In this document: in pieces, positions 1-5,344 of the stretch
How the letters are laid out: each line of letters starts with the position of its first letter
Position numbering within the stretch: the stretch's first letter is position 1
NCBI GenBank assembly: GCA_017519685.1
Contig: JAFWRV010000034.1
Location: forward strand, 1 to 5,344
Direction: 5' to 3'
Length of the DNA stretch: 5,344 nucleotides
DNA from: Clostridia bacterium
GTDB taxonomy: Bacteria; Bacillota; Clostridia; Oscillospirales; Acutalibacteraceae
Translations under genes and position numbers: made by a program
Notes under the pieces: generated by a model
What the model was told of the DNA's origin: nothing
The model's database searches: none
What the model saw: only the letters and a program-made list of their open reading frames with translations

Positions 1-4
1 ATTT

Positions 5-10
5 AAGGAG
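5..10 (+). promoter_or_regulatory. Ribosome binding site of the HD hydrolase gene
   Basis: AAGGAG lies 5 bases before the ATG at 16, a good match to the anti-Shine-Dalgarno sequence, and fixes that ATG as the start. Only 15 bases precede the gene in the window, so its promoter and any upstream operon partner are not visible. Confidence 0.9.
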
Positions 11-15
11 TCAAA

Positions 16-588
16 ATGGATTTTACACTGATTAATAAAGCGATAGTATTTGCGACCGGAAAACATAACGGACAATACAGGAAGGGTACTCAGACACCTT
101 ATATTCTTCATCCTCTTGAGGCGGGAATAATCGCGTCGTCAATGACTGACGATGAAAAGACGGTCGCTGCAGCCATCCTTCACGATACTGTTGAAGACAC
201 GGATACAACAGAGAAGGAACTGACAGAGAATTTCGGCGCCGAAATAAAAGACCTTGTTATCAGCGAGTCTGAAGACAAGCAGAGGGATAAACCCGCTATT
301 CAGACCTGGAGAGAACGCAAAGAGGTCACAATAAATCACCTGATGAATTGCGATGATGACAGGATTAAGATAATTACTCTCTCCGATAAACTGTCAAACG
401 TCAGGTCAATGTACCGTGATTATAATTTGATGGGGGAGAAGCTGTGGCAGAGATTCAACCAGAAAGATCCCTCCATGCATAAATGGTATTATGTCAGCAT
501 CCTTGAAGCCTGCAAATCGCTTCAGGATTATGACGCTTATAAAGAATACAGTGACCTTTGTGAAAAAGTTTTCGGCAAGTATAATTGA
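16..588 (+). CDS. Small HD-domain hydrolase, RelA/SpoT hydrolase (MESH1-like) type
   Basis: Complete 190-residue cytosolic protein with no signal peptide or membrane segment. Seen: an N-terminal block GQYRKGTQTPYILHPLEAG (residues 19-37) typical of the RelA/SpoT hydrolase fold, giving metal ligand H32; the HD pair in ILHDTVED (H56, D57, with E60 and D61); and the final metal-site aspartate in LSDKLSN (D124). These match in order and spacing the Mn-dependent (p)ppGpp 3'-pyrophosphohydrolase domain of Rel/SpoT and MESH1. There is no synthetase, TGS or ACT domain, so it is a stand-alone hydrolase rather than a long RSH protein. Known for the family: removal of the 3'-pyrophosphate of (p)ppGpp, or in MESH1 also dephosphorylation of NADPH. 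Inferred: a small alarmone hydrolase-like enzyme; the actual substrate could be another nucleotide. The C-terminal part (residues 135-190) is helical and Tyr/Lys rich without a motif I recognise. It is convergent to the two downstream genes and ends just before a strong terminator, so it is not in their operon. Start chosen by the AAGGAG site. Fold assignment is sure, substrate is not. Confidence 0.93.
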   Translation: MDFTLINKAIVFATGKHNGQYRKGTQTPYILHPLEAGIIASSMTDDEKTVAAAILHDTVEDTDTTEKELTENFGAEIKDLVISESEDKQRDKPAIQTWRERKEVTINHLMNCDDDRIKIITLSDKLSNVRSMYRDYNLMGEKLWQRFNQKDPSMHKWYYVSILEACKSLQDYDAYKEYSDLCEKVFGKYN

Positions 589-610
589 AACAGATAACAT
601 ATATAAACAG

Positions 611-650
611 AAAACACACCGTCAGCAGTAAATACTGACGGTGTGTTTTT
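611..650. terminator. Strong stem-loop terminator between convergent genes, probably bidirectional
   Basis: A perfect 15-bp stem pairs 611-625 with 635-649 around a 9-base loop (626-634). Read on the plus strand it ends in TTTTT (646-650), 23 bases after the stop of the HD hydrolase: a classic intrinsic terminator. Read on the minus strand the other arm ends in TTTT followed by T-rich sequence (CTGTTTATAT), so it can also stop transcripts from the DUF6273-type gene, whose stop is at 711. An inner CAGT/ACTG pairing (626-629 with 634-637) offers a slipped alternative to the top of the stem. Plus-strand function is nearly certain, minus-strand function is inferred. Confidence 0.9.
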
Positions 651-710
651 CTTCCCCCGTTTTACCCGTTTAAAAGCGGGCAAAGGGCAATTATGAAGAA
701 GAACTTGATT

Positions 711-2177
711 TTAAATAACTACGGGATCGCCGGGCCAGTTTATCTTCAGATATTTTTCCATAAACATCCAGAATCTGTAAACAAGTCTTGTCCAGAAATT
801 GTTTTTGATGCTTATTACACAGTAGTCTGTCTGAATCTGATGTCCTTCGGCATCAACAGCAACAATGCCGCGGCTGGTGGCTACTCTTGCTTTGTAACGC
901 GCGCCTTGAGTAAGATGGCTTGTGACAAATTCAACGGAACTTGCCCCTGATGCACCTCTTGCGACGATTTTGCCTGTTTCATCGATTATTTCTACGTGGA
1001 AAAATGTTTCAAGATGTGACGCGGAAGCGACAACTTTAACTCTGTGACCGTAGTTGACCGTTCTTCCGTCGTTGATACTTAAAGTGGCGTTTGAAATCGG
1101 TGAAGGATCAGGTTCGGGAGTATAATCAAAATTATACTTGATAACAGGGCGTATTCCGGCGTCTGTATGTCTGACGTCGCTGTTGAAGTCAGTAGAGCCG
1201 TTTGACCTGATATTACATGCCGTGAATGAATAGTCACCTGCGGAGCGAAGGCGCCAGAATGAATTGCCTTCGTAGTCGGCGTGGTTGATTTCAAGTCCCT
1301 GGCATTTTGCGTAGTCGGTACCTGTTGTGGCCTTTGCATCATCACCGCGATTGGGGTCCGAAATGAAGCCGTGAACGGTGTTTAAAGCATCTTTATAAGA
1401 AAGAAGTGTAACATAGTCGTTAGAGGGTAAGCTGTTGTATTCAGAATGATTTACAGAATAGTCAATATTTTCAAGATTATCCTGACGCAGCATTTTAGGA
1501 TCGGAATTCAAAGAAGATGTGGGGTAGAAATTCTTTTGCAGCCAGTCTCTTATGCTGCTGTAATAGTAATTGTTCGCGAATGCTTCTTTAAGCGCGTTTG
1601 TAGTAGGATCTCTGTAGTAGAGATAATAGTTTGTTTCTTTATTTCCGTGAACTTCATTTGTGAATGCCTGGGCGTCAAGGATATTCTCACTGATAAGAGT
1701 AGCGCATCTGTCACCGTCATCCTCAGTGAAAATGTCGATTATTCTCCATTTAATCGGTTCATACCTGAAATAATAAACTTTATCCACATAATAACCGTTT
1801 TCATCCTGGTTGGACTTGTCAGCAGTAGCCTGGAAATCGGTTGAAGTGGGTCTGTATTGGCTGAATGTTACGGCGCGGTATTTGACTGTACCCGAGTAAA
1901 AATCGCAGAACTTCATATAATCACTCGCAACCATAGTACCTATATCTGTTCCGCCGGAATAATAACCGTAGGATACCCAGGTTTTGCCGATTTTATCAAG
2001 CTGTTCTATAAGGGTTGCGTCGGTTACGCGGGTTTGAGGATATGAACCTAATTCAACTGTTCCGCCTATTTTATACCAATCGGTTTTGTCTTCCGCAGAA
2101 ACAGCGATTGAAAAAACACCGAATGTCATAATCAGACAGAGAAGAACCGAGAATATTCTTTTAAGACTGTTTGTCAT
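711..2177 (-). CDS. Secreted DUF6273-type protein with Ig-like domain and amphipathic C-terminal tail
   Basis: Complete 488-residue protein. Residues 1-28 form a signal peptide: basic start with K6 and R7, hydrophobic core, likely cut after VSA (A28). Residues about 36-350 match the DUF6273 pattern as I recall it: opening VELGSYPQT (41-49), an insert with SYGYYSGG (69-76), YEPIKWRIIDI (139-149), LISENILDAQAF (161-172), SSIRDWLQKNF (207-217), VTLLSYKDAL (256-265), FWRLRSAG (307-314) and AGIRPVI (340-346). A Pro-rich linker follows (PEPDPSP, 354-360), then a beta-rich Ig-like domain (about 362-457) and a tail rich in Trp, Phe, Tyr and basic residues (about 459-488). The domain's function is not established; the W-R-L-R-S / G-I-R-P end resembles the close of C-type-lectin/formylglycine-enzyme-like folds, which suggests ligand or surface binding rather than catalysis (inference). 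I see no LPXTG, SLH or dockerin anchor. A start 14 codons upstream (2219) is open but has no ribosome site of its own and would put 14 extra residues before the signal peptide, so the ATG at 2177 is preferred. The Ig-repeat gene lies 86 bases upstream on the same strand, a likely operon partner. Confidence 0.92.
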   Translation of the reverse strand: MTNSLKRIFSVLLCLIMTFGVFSIAVSAEDKTDWYKIGGTVELGSYPQTRVTDATLIEQLDKIGKTWVSYGYYSGGTDIGTMVASDYMKFCDFYSGTVKYRAVTFSQYRPTSTDFQATADKSNQDENGYYVDKVYYFRYEPIKWRIIDIFTEDDGDRCATLISENILDAQAFTNEVHGNKETNYYLYYRDPTTNALKEAFANNYYYSSIRDWLQKNFYPTSSLNSDPKMLRQDNLENIDYSVNHSEYNSLPSNDYVTLLSYKDALNTVHGFISDPNRGDDAKATTGTDYAKCQGLEINHADYEGNSFWRLRSAGDYSFTACNIRSNGSTDFNSDVRHTDAGIRPVIKYNFDYTPEPDPSPISNATLSINDGRTVNYGHRVKVVASASHLETFFHVEIIDETGKIVARGASGASSVEFVTSHLTQGARYKARVATSRGIVAVDAEGHQIQTDYCVISIKNNFWTRLVYRFWMFMEKYLKINWPGDPVVI

Positions 2178-2184
2178 AAATAAT

Positions 2185-2189
2185 CCTCC
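2185..2189 (-). promoter_or_regulatory. Ribosome binding site fixing the start of the DUF6273-type gene
   Basis: On the minus strand GGAGG is placed 7 bases before the ATG at 2175-2177. This decides for the internal methionine over the in-frame ATG ending at 2219; the resulting protein begins directly with a normal signal peptide. Confidence 0.9.
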
Positions 2190-2200
2190 GTTTGGATAGA

Positions 2201-2230
2201 GGTGCAAAGACGTTTTCACGCCTTTGCACC
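2201..2230 (-). other. Intergenic stem-loop without U-tract, in the leader of the DUF6273-type gene
   Basis: GGTGCAAAG (2201-2209) pairs perfectly with CTTTGCACC (2222-2230); after one A/C mismatch three more pairs (2211-2213 with 2218-2220) close a 4-base loop. In the minus-strand transcript the hairpin ends 11 bases before the GGAGG site. Neither side is followed by a run of T, so it is a poor intrinsic terminator. It may protect or define the 5' end of a processed downstream message, damp read-through from the Ig-repeat gene, or mark a factor-dependent site. No convincing -35/-10 promoter pair is visible in the 86-base gap (2178-2263), which supports co-transcription, though weakly. Confidence 0.65.
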
Positions 2231-2246
2231 GTGAATTTATGTGTTA

Positions 2247-2267
2247 TTGATTGACCCGATTAATCAA
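2247..2267. other. Small inverted repeat overlapping the stop codon of the Ig-repeat gene
   Basis: TTGATT (2247-2252) and AATCAA (2262-2267) are perfect inverted repeats around a 9-base spacer and include the TGA stop of the upstream gene (2264-2266). The AT-rich 6-bp stem is weak and may be chance, or a short operator-like dyad. No T-run makes it a terminator. Confidence 0.3.
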
Positions 2268-5200
2268 CCGGCTGATGTGAATAATTTAACGACAGTCTCA
2301 ATGATATTACGGAAGAACGCAACGATTCTTTCAAGTAATGTCATTTCAACTTCAAGCGTTGTGGCAGCGCTTCTTGTCGCTCCGGTTGAGTCGGTAACTG
2401 TTACGGTAATAACAGTCTTACCGGGCTTGTTCTTAACGGAAACAAGGCCGTTATTGTTGACTTCCGCAATTTCCTTATTGGAGGAAGTCCAGATAACATT
2501 TGCCGCTTCAGCATTGGCGGGGGAGATAGTGTAACCGAACTGATAGTTCTTGTTGCGTCCGTCACGCTTAATCTTTGAAACACCATGATTGTCAATTGTA
2601 AGGATTTCTATGCGAACACCCGCAACAGTAACATTGACTTTCTTCTCAAGGTTGTTTGCAGAGAAGGTAATAACAGTGTCGCCTGCTCTCTTGGTGGAAA
2701 CAGTGAAGTTGTTGCCGCTGCCGCTTACAGTCGCTGCTTCAATATTGGTCGATTTTGCGGTAACAGATTTTGAAGCGCCTGAGGATGAGGTATATGTAGC
2801 GTTGATTGTAAAGCTGGTGCCTGCTGTAACTGTCTTGGATGTGATTGCGTTTTCGCCTTCTTTGACAACAAGATCGGCAACATCAAACGCAGCTGTTCTG
2901 GTGAACATTGTATTTCCGTTGTACTGAATGTCAGCGGAAACAGTAATCTTTTCTACCTTGCTGGGAGAAATTGTCTTTACATATTCATTGCCGCCTGCAG
3001 CGGTAAATCCAGTAACGGCAAGTTTTGAGGATTCAAATCCTTCGGGAGCGCTGACCTTAATGGTAGCTGTATAAGTGTTGCCGATAAGGAGTTCATCGGA
3101 AACAACTTTCTTCTCGGAATCGGTCAATACGATCTGACCTGCAGCGATGCCGTAAACGGTAGCTGTTGCGCTCTTGCCCTGGTATGTAGCGGTGATAGTT
3201 GCTTTGCCTGCTTTGAGAGCGGTGGCTTTGCCGCCTGCAACGGAGATTGTGCTGTCATCGCTTGATGTCCAGACTGTGCCTGCGGGATTGGTCTGGCCTG
3301 CGCCGCCGTCATTGAGTTTGAATGTAAGAGTTACGGAATCGCCGACTGCGGTGTAATATGTGGATTCTGCCATTTCAACGGTGAATACAACAACTTCGAT
3401 TGTCTTCTTGAATCCGTTGAGTTCATAAGTGATTGTTGTTTTGCCGGGGCCTACGGTTGTAATCTTGCCGAAGGAATCGACTGTTGCAACTGAAGGATCG
3501 GATGAAGTCCATGTTCCTTCACCGGCGGGAGTATTGATTCCAAGCTCGGATGCTGACTTGCTGTCACCTGAAGGAATGTAAACAGGAGCATCGGAAGCGG
3601 GGAATTTAATATCATAAACCGTTACTTCGCATGTATCTTTAACAAGACCTTTGAATTCGCCGGTAATAGTTACTTTACCTGCTTTGATGCCGGTAACTTT
3701 ACCGCTTTCATCAACGGTTGCGATGGATTCGTCTGAGCTTGTGTACTCAATACCTGCAGGATTGCTTGTAACGTTGAGCTTAACATTTGCTGTATCGCCG
3801 ATTGCAAGAGCAAGCTCTTTCTGAGCGAAAGCGCCTTCAACTACAACTACCTTGTATGATGCTGAAACACCGCCGCAAGTATAGGTGATGTTTGTTGTGC
3901 CTGCCTCAACTGTGGTTACAAGACCGGACTGCTCATCAACTGTCGCGATTTTTTCATCAGATGATGTCCATTTGCCGGTATCGTTTGCGGGATTGATAAC
4001 GATGTCAATTGCCGAGGGAGCGATTGTCTTACCCTTTGCCTGATAAACAGTACCAGAGGGAACAGTAACATTAAGAACAACAACAGTAAGCGCGGCGTGC
4101 GCGACTACTTTATCATTCTGCATGACGGAGATAGTAAAGTTATATTTGCCTTCACTGTCTTTGCCGGATTTGAAGCCGACACCGTTTCCGCCTGAATATG
4201 TCATCTTGTCTTTGTCGATGGTTCCGACGGGCTCAACTTTGTAAGTGAAGACTTCGCCTGCCTTACCCTTTGAATAGGTGGGAGTAAATTCGCTCTGGCT
4301 TTCGGGCTTCATGTAAATCTTGCCGTCATCAGCCATTACGGTTGAGGGGATATAAAGACCGCCGACATTGAGAGTCGCTTCTTCATAGATTGATGCATCG
4401 CCGGGGTATGCCGCTCTGATGGTTGTTGTGCCGTTTGCCTTGATCTTAAGTGTTCCGTCAGCGGAAACTTCGGCAACGTCTTCATTTGAAGATGTCCAAA
4501 CGGGATCAACTTCTTTTCCGTCGTTGATTACGCAGAAAGCTTTATACTTTGACTTTTCTGTATCATTGTCATAAGTATTCTTGTCAACTTCTCTGTTCTT
4601 AATCTTATCGGAATATGTAATCTTGTCTATTGAAACAACATTGATTTCAACTTCTGCTTTGATTTCTTCATCGGTACCTTCCGCGATAGCGGTGATGGTG
4701 ACTTTGCCGCCCTTCTTACCGATTACTTTGGCGTCCTTCTTGTTTGCTTCAACGCTGACGCCCGCGATTGTATCGTCGCTGGAGGTATAGGTGAGGTTTC
4801 TGTCTGTGCCTCTTGCGGTTATTAAAGCGTAGTTGGATTCGCCTGTCTTGATGATGGTCTTGTCGGGAGTAAGAGTAAGGTCTGTAACTTCAACGCTGCA
4901 GATCTTTGTCATAACTTCGCCGTTTGTATCGGGTGTAGTCTGAACGGTGATTTCCGCGCGGCCCTGTGAATTACCGGTAACAAGTCCGTTTTCATCAACG
5001 CTTGCAACCGCGTCATTGCTGGTCTTGAATGTGCAGGTGGTTGTGGTGCCTGCGGGAGTAATTGTCGGGATTATCTGGAGTTTTTCTCCTCTTTCAATAA
5101 TTGCGGTCTTGGGGTTGATGTCAAGACTGATGAAAGTGAGAACCTGAATTGCCTTAACACCGTTGTGGCCGATTGCGGTTACTGTAACAGTACCGTCGTT

Positions 5201-5344
5201 TTCAGCTTTAACAACGCCGTTGTCAACATCGATACCGGTTGCGCCTTCGCACTCCCAGTAAACGAATTTCTTGTCTTCGGAAACACCTGCGGGGGTGAAT
5301 ACGGGAGTAAGAGTATATTCAGCTGTGACACCGTCTCTGGCAAC
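2264..5344 (-). CDS. Large Ig-like (BIG2-type) repeat surface protein, 3' part only
   Basis: Partial: the frame is open from the TGA at 2264-2266 to the window edge, giving 1026 visible residues (numbered here from the edge) and no start. The ATG at 4910-4912 is internal to the repeat array, lacks a fitting domain boundary and is not the start. The protein is almost wholly tandem beta-sandwich modules of 71-96 residues with the group 2 bacterial Ig-like (BIG2, PF02368) signature: a W/Y-T-S-S-D/N turn followed by I-A-x-V-D, a glycine turn, then A-G-x-T-x-I-T. The signature starts near residues 186, 283, 459, 534, 612, 692 and 952, with weaker versions near 30 and 106. Modules at about 330-425 and 733-824 lack it and look like other beta domains. 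Residues 1001-1026 form an amphipathic helix (TLLERIVAFFRNII, then VVKLF) that ends the protein. Known for the family: extracellular stalks and adhesins such as intimin- or invasin-like proteins. Inferred: a secreted or surface-exposed stalk whose N-terminal business end and signal peptide lie off the window. No LPXTG, SLH or dockerin motif is seen at the C-terminus. The DUF6273-type gene follows 86 bases downstream. Confidence 0.93.
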   Translation of the reverse strand, partial: VARDGVTAEYTLTPVFTPAGVSEDKKFVYWECEGATGIDVDNGVVKAENDGTVTVTAIGHNGVKAIQVLTFISLDINPKTAIIERGEKLQIIPTITPAGTTTTCTFKTSNDAVASVDENGLVTGNSQGRAEITVQTTPDTNGEVMTKICSVEVTDLTLTPDKTIIKTGESNYALITARGTDRNLTYTSSDDTIAGVSVEANKKDAKVIGKKGGKVTITAIAEGTDEEIKAEVEINVVSIDKITYSDKIKNREVDKNTYDNDTEKSKYKAFCVINDGKEVDPVWTSSNEDVAEVSADGTLKIKANGTTTIRAAYPGDASIYEEATLNVGGLYIPSTVMADDGKIYMKPESQSEFTPTYSKGKAGEVFTYKVEPVGTIDKDKMTYSGGNGVGFKSGKDSEGKYNFTISVMQNDKVVAHAALTVVVLNVTVPSGTVYQAKGKTIAPSAIDIVINPANDTGKWTSSDEKIATVDEQSGLVTTVEAGTTNITYTCGGVSASYKVVVVEGAFAQKELALAIGDTANVKLNVTSNPAGIEYTSSDESIATVDESGKVTGIKAGKVTITGEFKGLVKDTCEVTVYDIKFPASDAPVYIPSGDSKSASELGINTPAGEGTWTSSDPSVATVDSFGKITTVGPGKTTITYELNGFKKTIEVVVFTVEMAESTYYTAVGDSVTLTFKLNDGGAGQTNPAGTVWTSSDDSTISVAGGKATALKAGKATITATYQGKSATATVYGIAAGQIVLTDSEKKVVSDELLIGNTYTATIKVSAPEGFESSKLAVTGFTAAGGNEYVKTISPSKVEKITVSADIQYNGNTMFTRTAAFDVADLVVKEGENAITSKTVTAGTSFTINATYTSSSGASKSVTAKSTNIEAATVSGSGNNFTVSTKRAGDTVITFSANNLEKKVNVTVAGVRIEILTIDNHGVSKIKRDGRNKNYQFGYTISPANAEAANVIWTSSNKEIAEVNNNGLVSVKNKPGKTVITVTVTDSTGATRSAATTLEVEMTLLERIVAFFRNIIETVVKLFTSAG
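2267..2344 (-). other. Region coding the amphipathic C-terminal helix of the Ig-repeat protein
   Basis: The last 26 codons leave the Thr/Val-rich beta pattern of the Ig modules and code for a segment with hydrophobic residues at helical spacing (L, I, V, FF, II, VV, LF) broken by E, R and K. It is too short and too charged for a standard membrane span. The DUF6273-type protein ends in a comparable segment (714-803), with Trp, Phe, Tyr and Arg/Lys. A role in surface retention or membrane contact is inference. Confidence 0.7.
2345..5344 (-). repeat. Protein-level tandem array of about twelve Ig-like modules
   Basis: Approximate module limits on the DNA, in protein order: 5344-5132 (cut by the edge), 5131-4886, 4885-4634, 4633-4358, 4357-4070 (divergent), 4069-3833, 3832-3614, 3613-3380, 3379-3149, 3148-2873 (divergent), 2872-2618 (signature degraded) and 2617-2345. 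Modules 6 to 9 form the most regular block, each with the W/Y-T-S-S-D turn. By eye the units are conserved in protein motif but not in DNA, so this is an old, diverged array rather than a recent duplication. Boundaries are drawn from the spacing of the signature and are good to about ten residues. Confidence 0.8.

Noticed and set aside
665..680. CCCG...CGGG mini-hairpin as a dedicated terminator of the minus-strand genes
   Set aside because: Only 4 solid base pairs and no T-run on the minus strand; the stronger hairpin at 611-650 explains termination better.
693..950. 85-residue plus-strand open frame antisense to the DUF6273-type gene
   Set aside because: Lies almost wholly opposite a well-supported gene, has no good ribosome site and no recognisable domain.
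1140..1245. Diversity-generating retroelement variable region
   Set aside because: No reverse transcriptase, template repeat or accessory gene lies in the window, and the codons are not markedly AAY-enriched; kept only as a check under the domain finding.
1446..1844. 132-residue plus-strand open frame with hydrophobic segments
   Set aside because: Antisense to the core of the DUF6273 domain; the hydrophobic look comes from the complement of Asn/Asp/Tyr-rich codons.
2178..2219. N-terminal extension of the DUF6273-type protein to an upstream ATG at 2219
   Set aside because: The extension overlaps the GGAGG site and the hairpin, has no ribosome site of its own, and would place 14 non-signal residues before an ideal signal peptide.
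4910..4912. ATG as the start of the Ig-repeat gene
   Set aside because: The frame is open for 144 more codons to the window edge and these code for further Ig-like sequence (for example a module with SNDAVASVDENGLVTG), so this methionine is internal.
2241..5147. Several plus-strand open frames (for example 2589-2927, 4581-4790, 4947-5147) opposite the Ig-repeat gene
   Set aside because: They are low-complexity Val/Ser/Ala/Leu-rich mirror images of the Thr/Val-rich repeat codons on the minus strand, with no domain content.
2345..5344. Recent DNA tandem duplication or CRISPR-like repeats in the Ig array
   Set aside because: By eye the units agree only at the protein motif level; no near-identical DNA repeats or regular short repeats with spacers are seen.

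Overview
The window looks like a piece of chromosome from a low-to-mid GC Firmicute, most likely a gut Clostridia member (Ruminococcaceae/Oscillospirales-like). This is inferred from strong AGGAGG-type ribosome sites, the kind of secreted proteins (a DUF6273-type protein and a bacterial Ig-like group 2 repeat protein), and their typical amphipathic C-terminal tails. No marker gene proves the lineage.

Layout: (1) 16-588, plus strand: a complete 190-residue stand-alone HD hydrolase of the RelA/SpoT hydrolase (MESH1-like) type. (2) 589-710: a convergent intergenic region with a strong 15-bp stem-loop that can end transcription from both sides. (3) 711-2177, minus strand: a complete secreted protein of 488 residues with signal peptide, a DUF6273-like domain, a short Pro-rich linker, an Ig-like domain and an amphipathic tail. 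(4) 2178-2263: an 86-base gap with a GC-rich hairpin that lacks a U-tract, followed by the ribosome site of the DUF6273 gene. (5) 2264-5344, minus strand: the 3' part (1026 codons, no start in the window) of a large surface or secreted protein built from about twelve Ig-like modules, ending in a short amphipathic helix. The reading frame stays open to the window edge.

The two minus-strand genes are in the same direction, close together, both extracellular by sequence, and both end in an Ig-like module plus an aromatic/hydrophobic amphipathic tail. They are plausibly co-transcribed parts of one cell-surface locus. The HD hydrolase is convergent to them and probably functionally unrelated; its own upstream partners lie outside the window.

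I found no rRNA, tRNA, CRISPR array, insertion sequence, phage gene or riboswitch. No complete novel system is demonstrable here. The most interesting points are the shared tail architecture, the uncharacterised DUF6273 protein next to an Ig-repeat giant, and the hairpin placed just before the DUF6273 gene.
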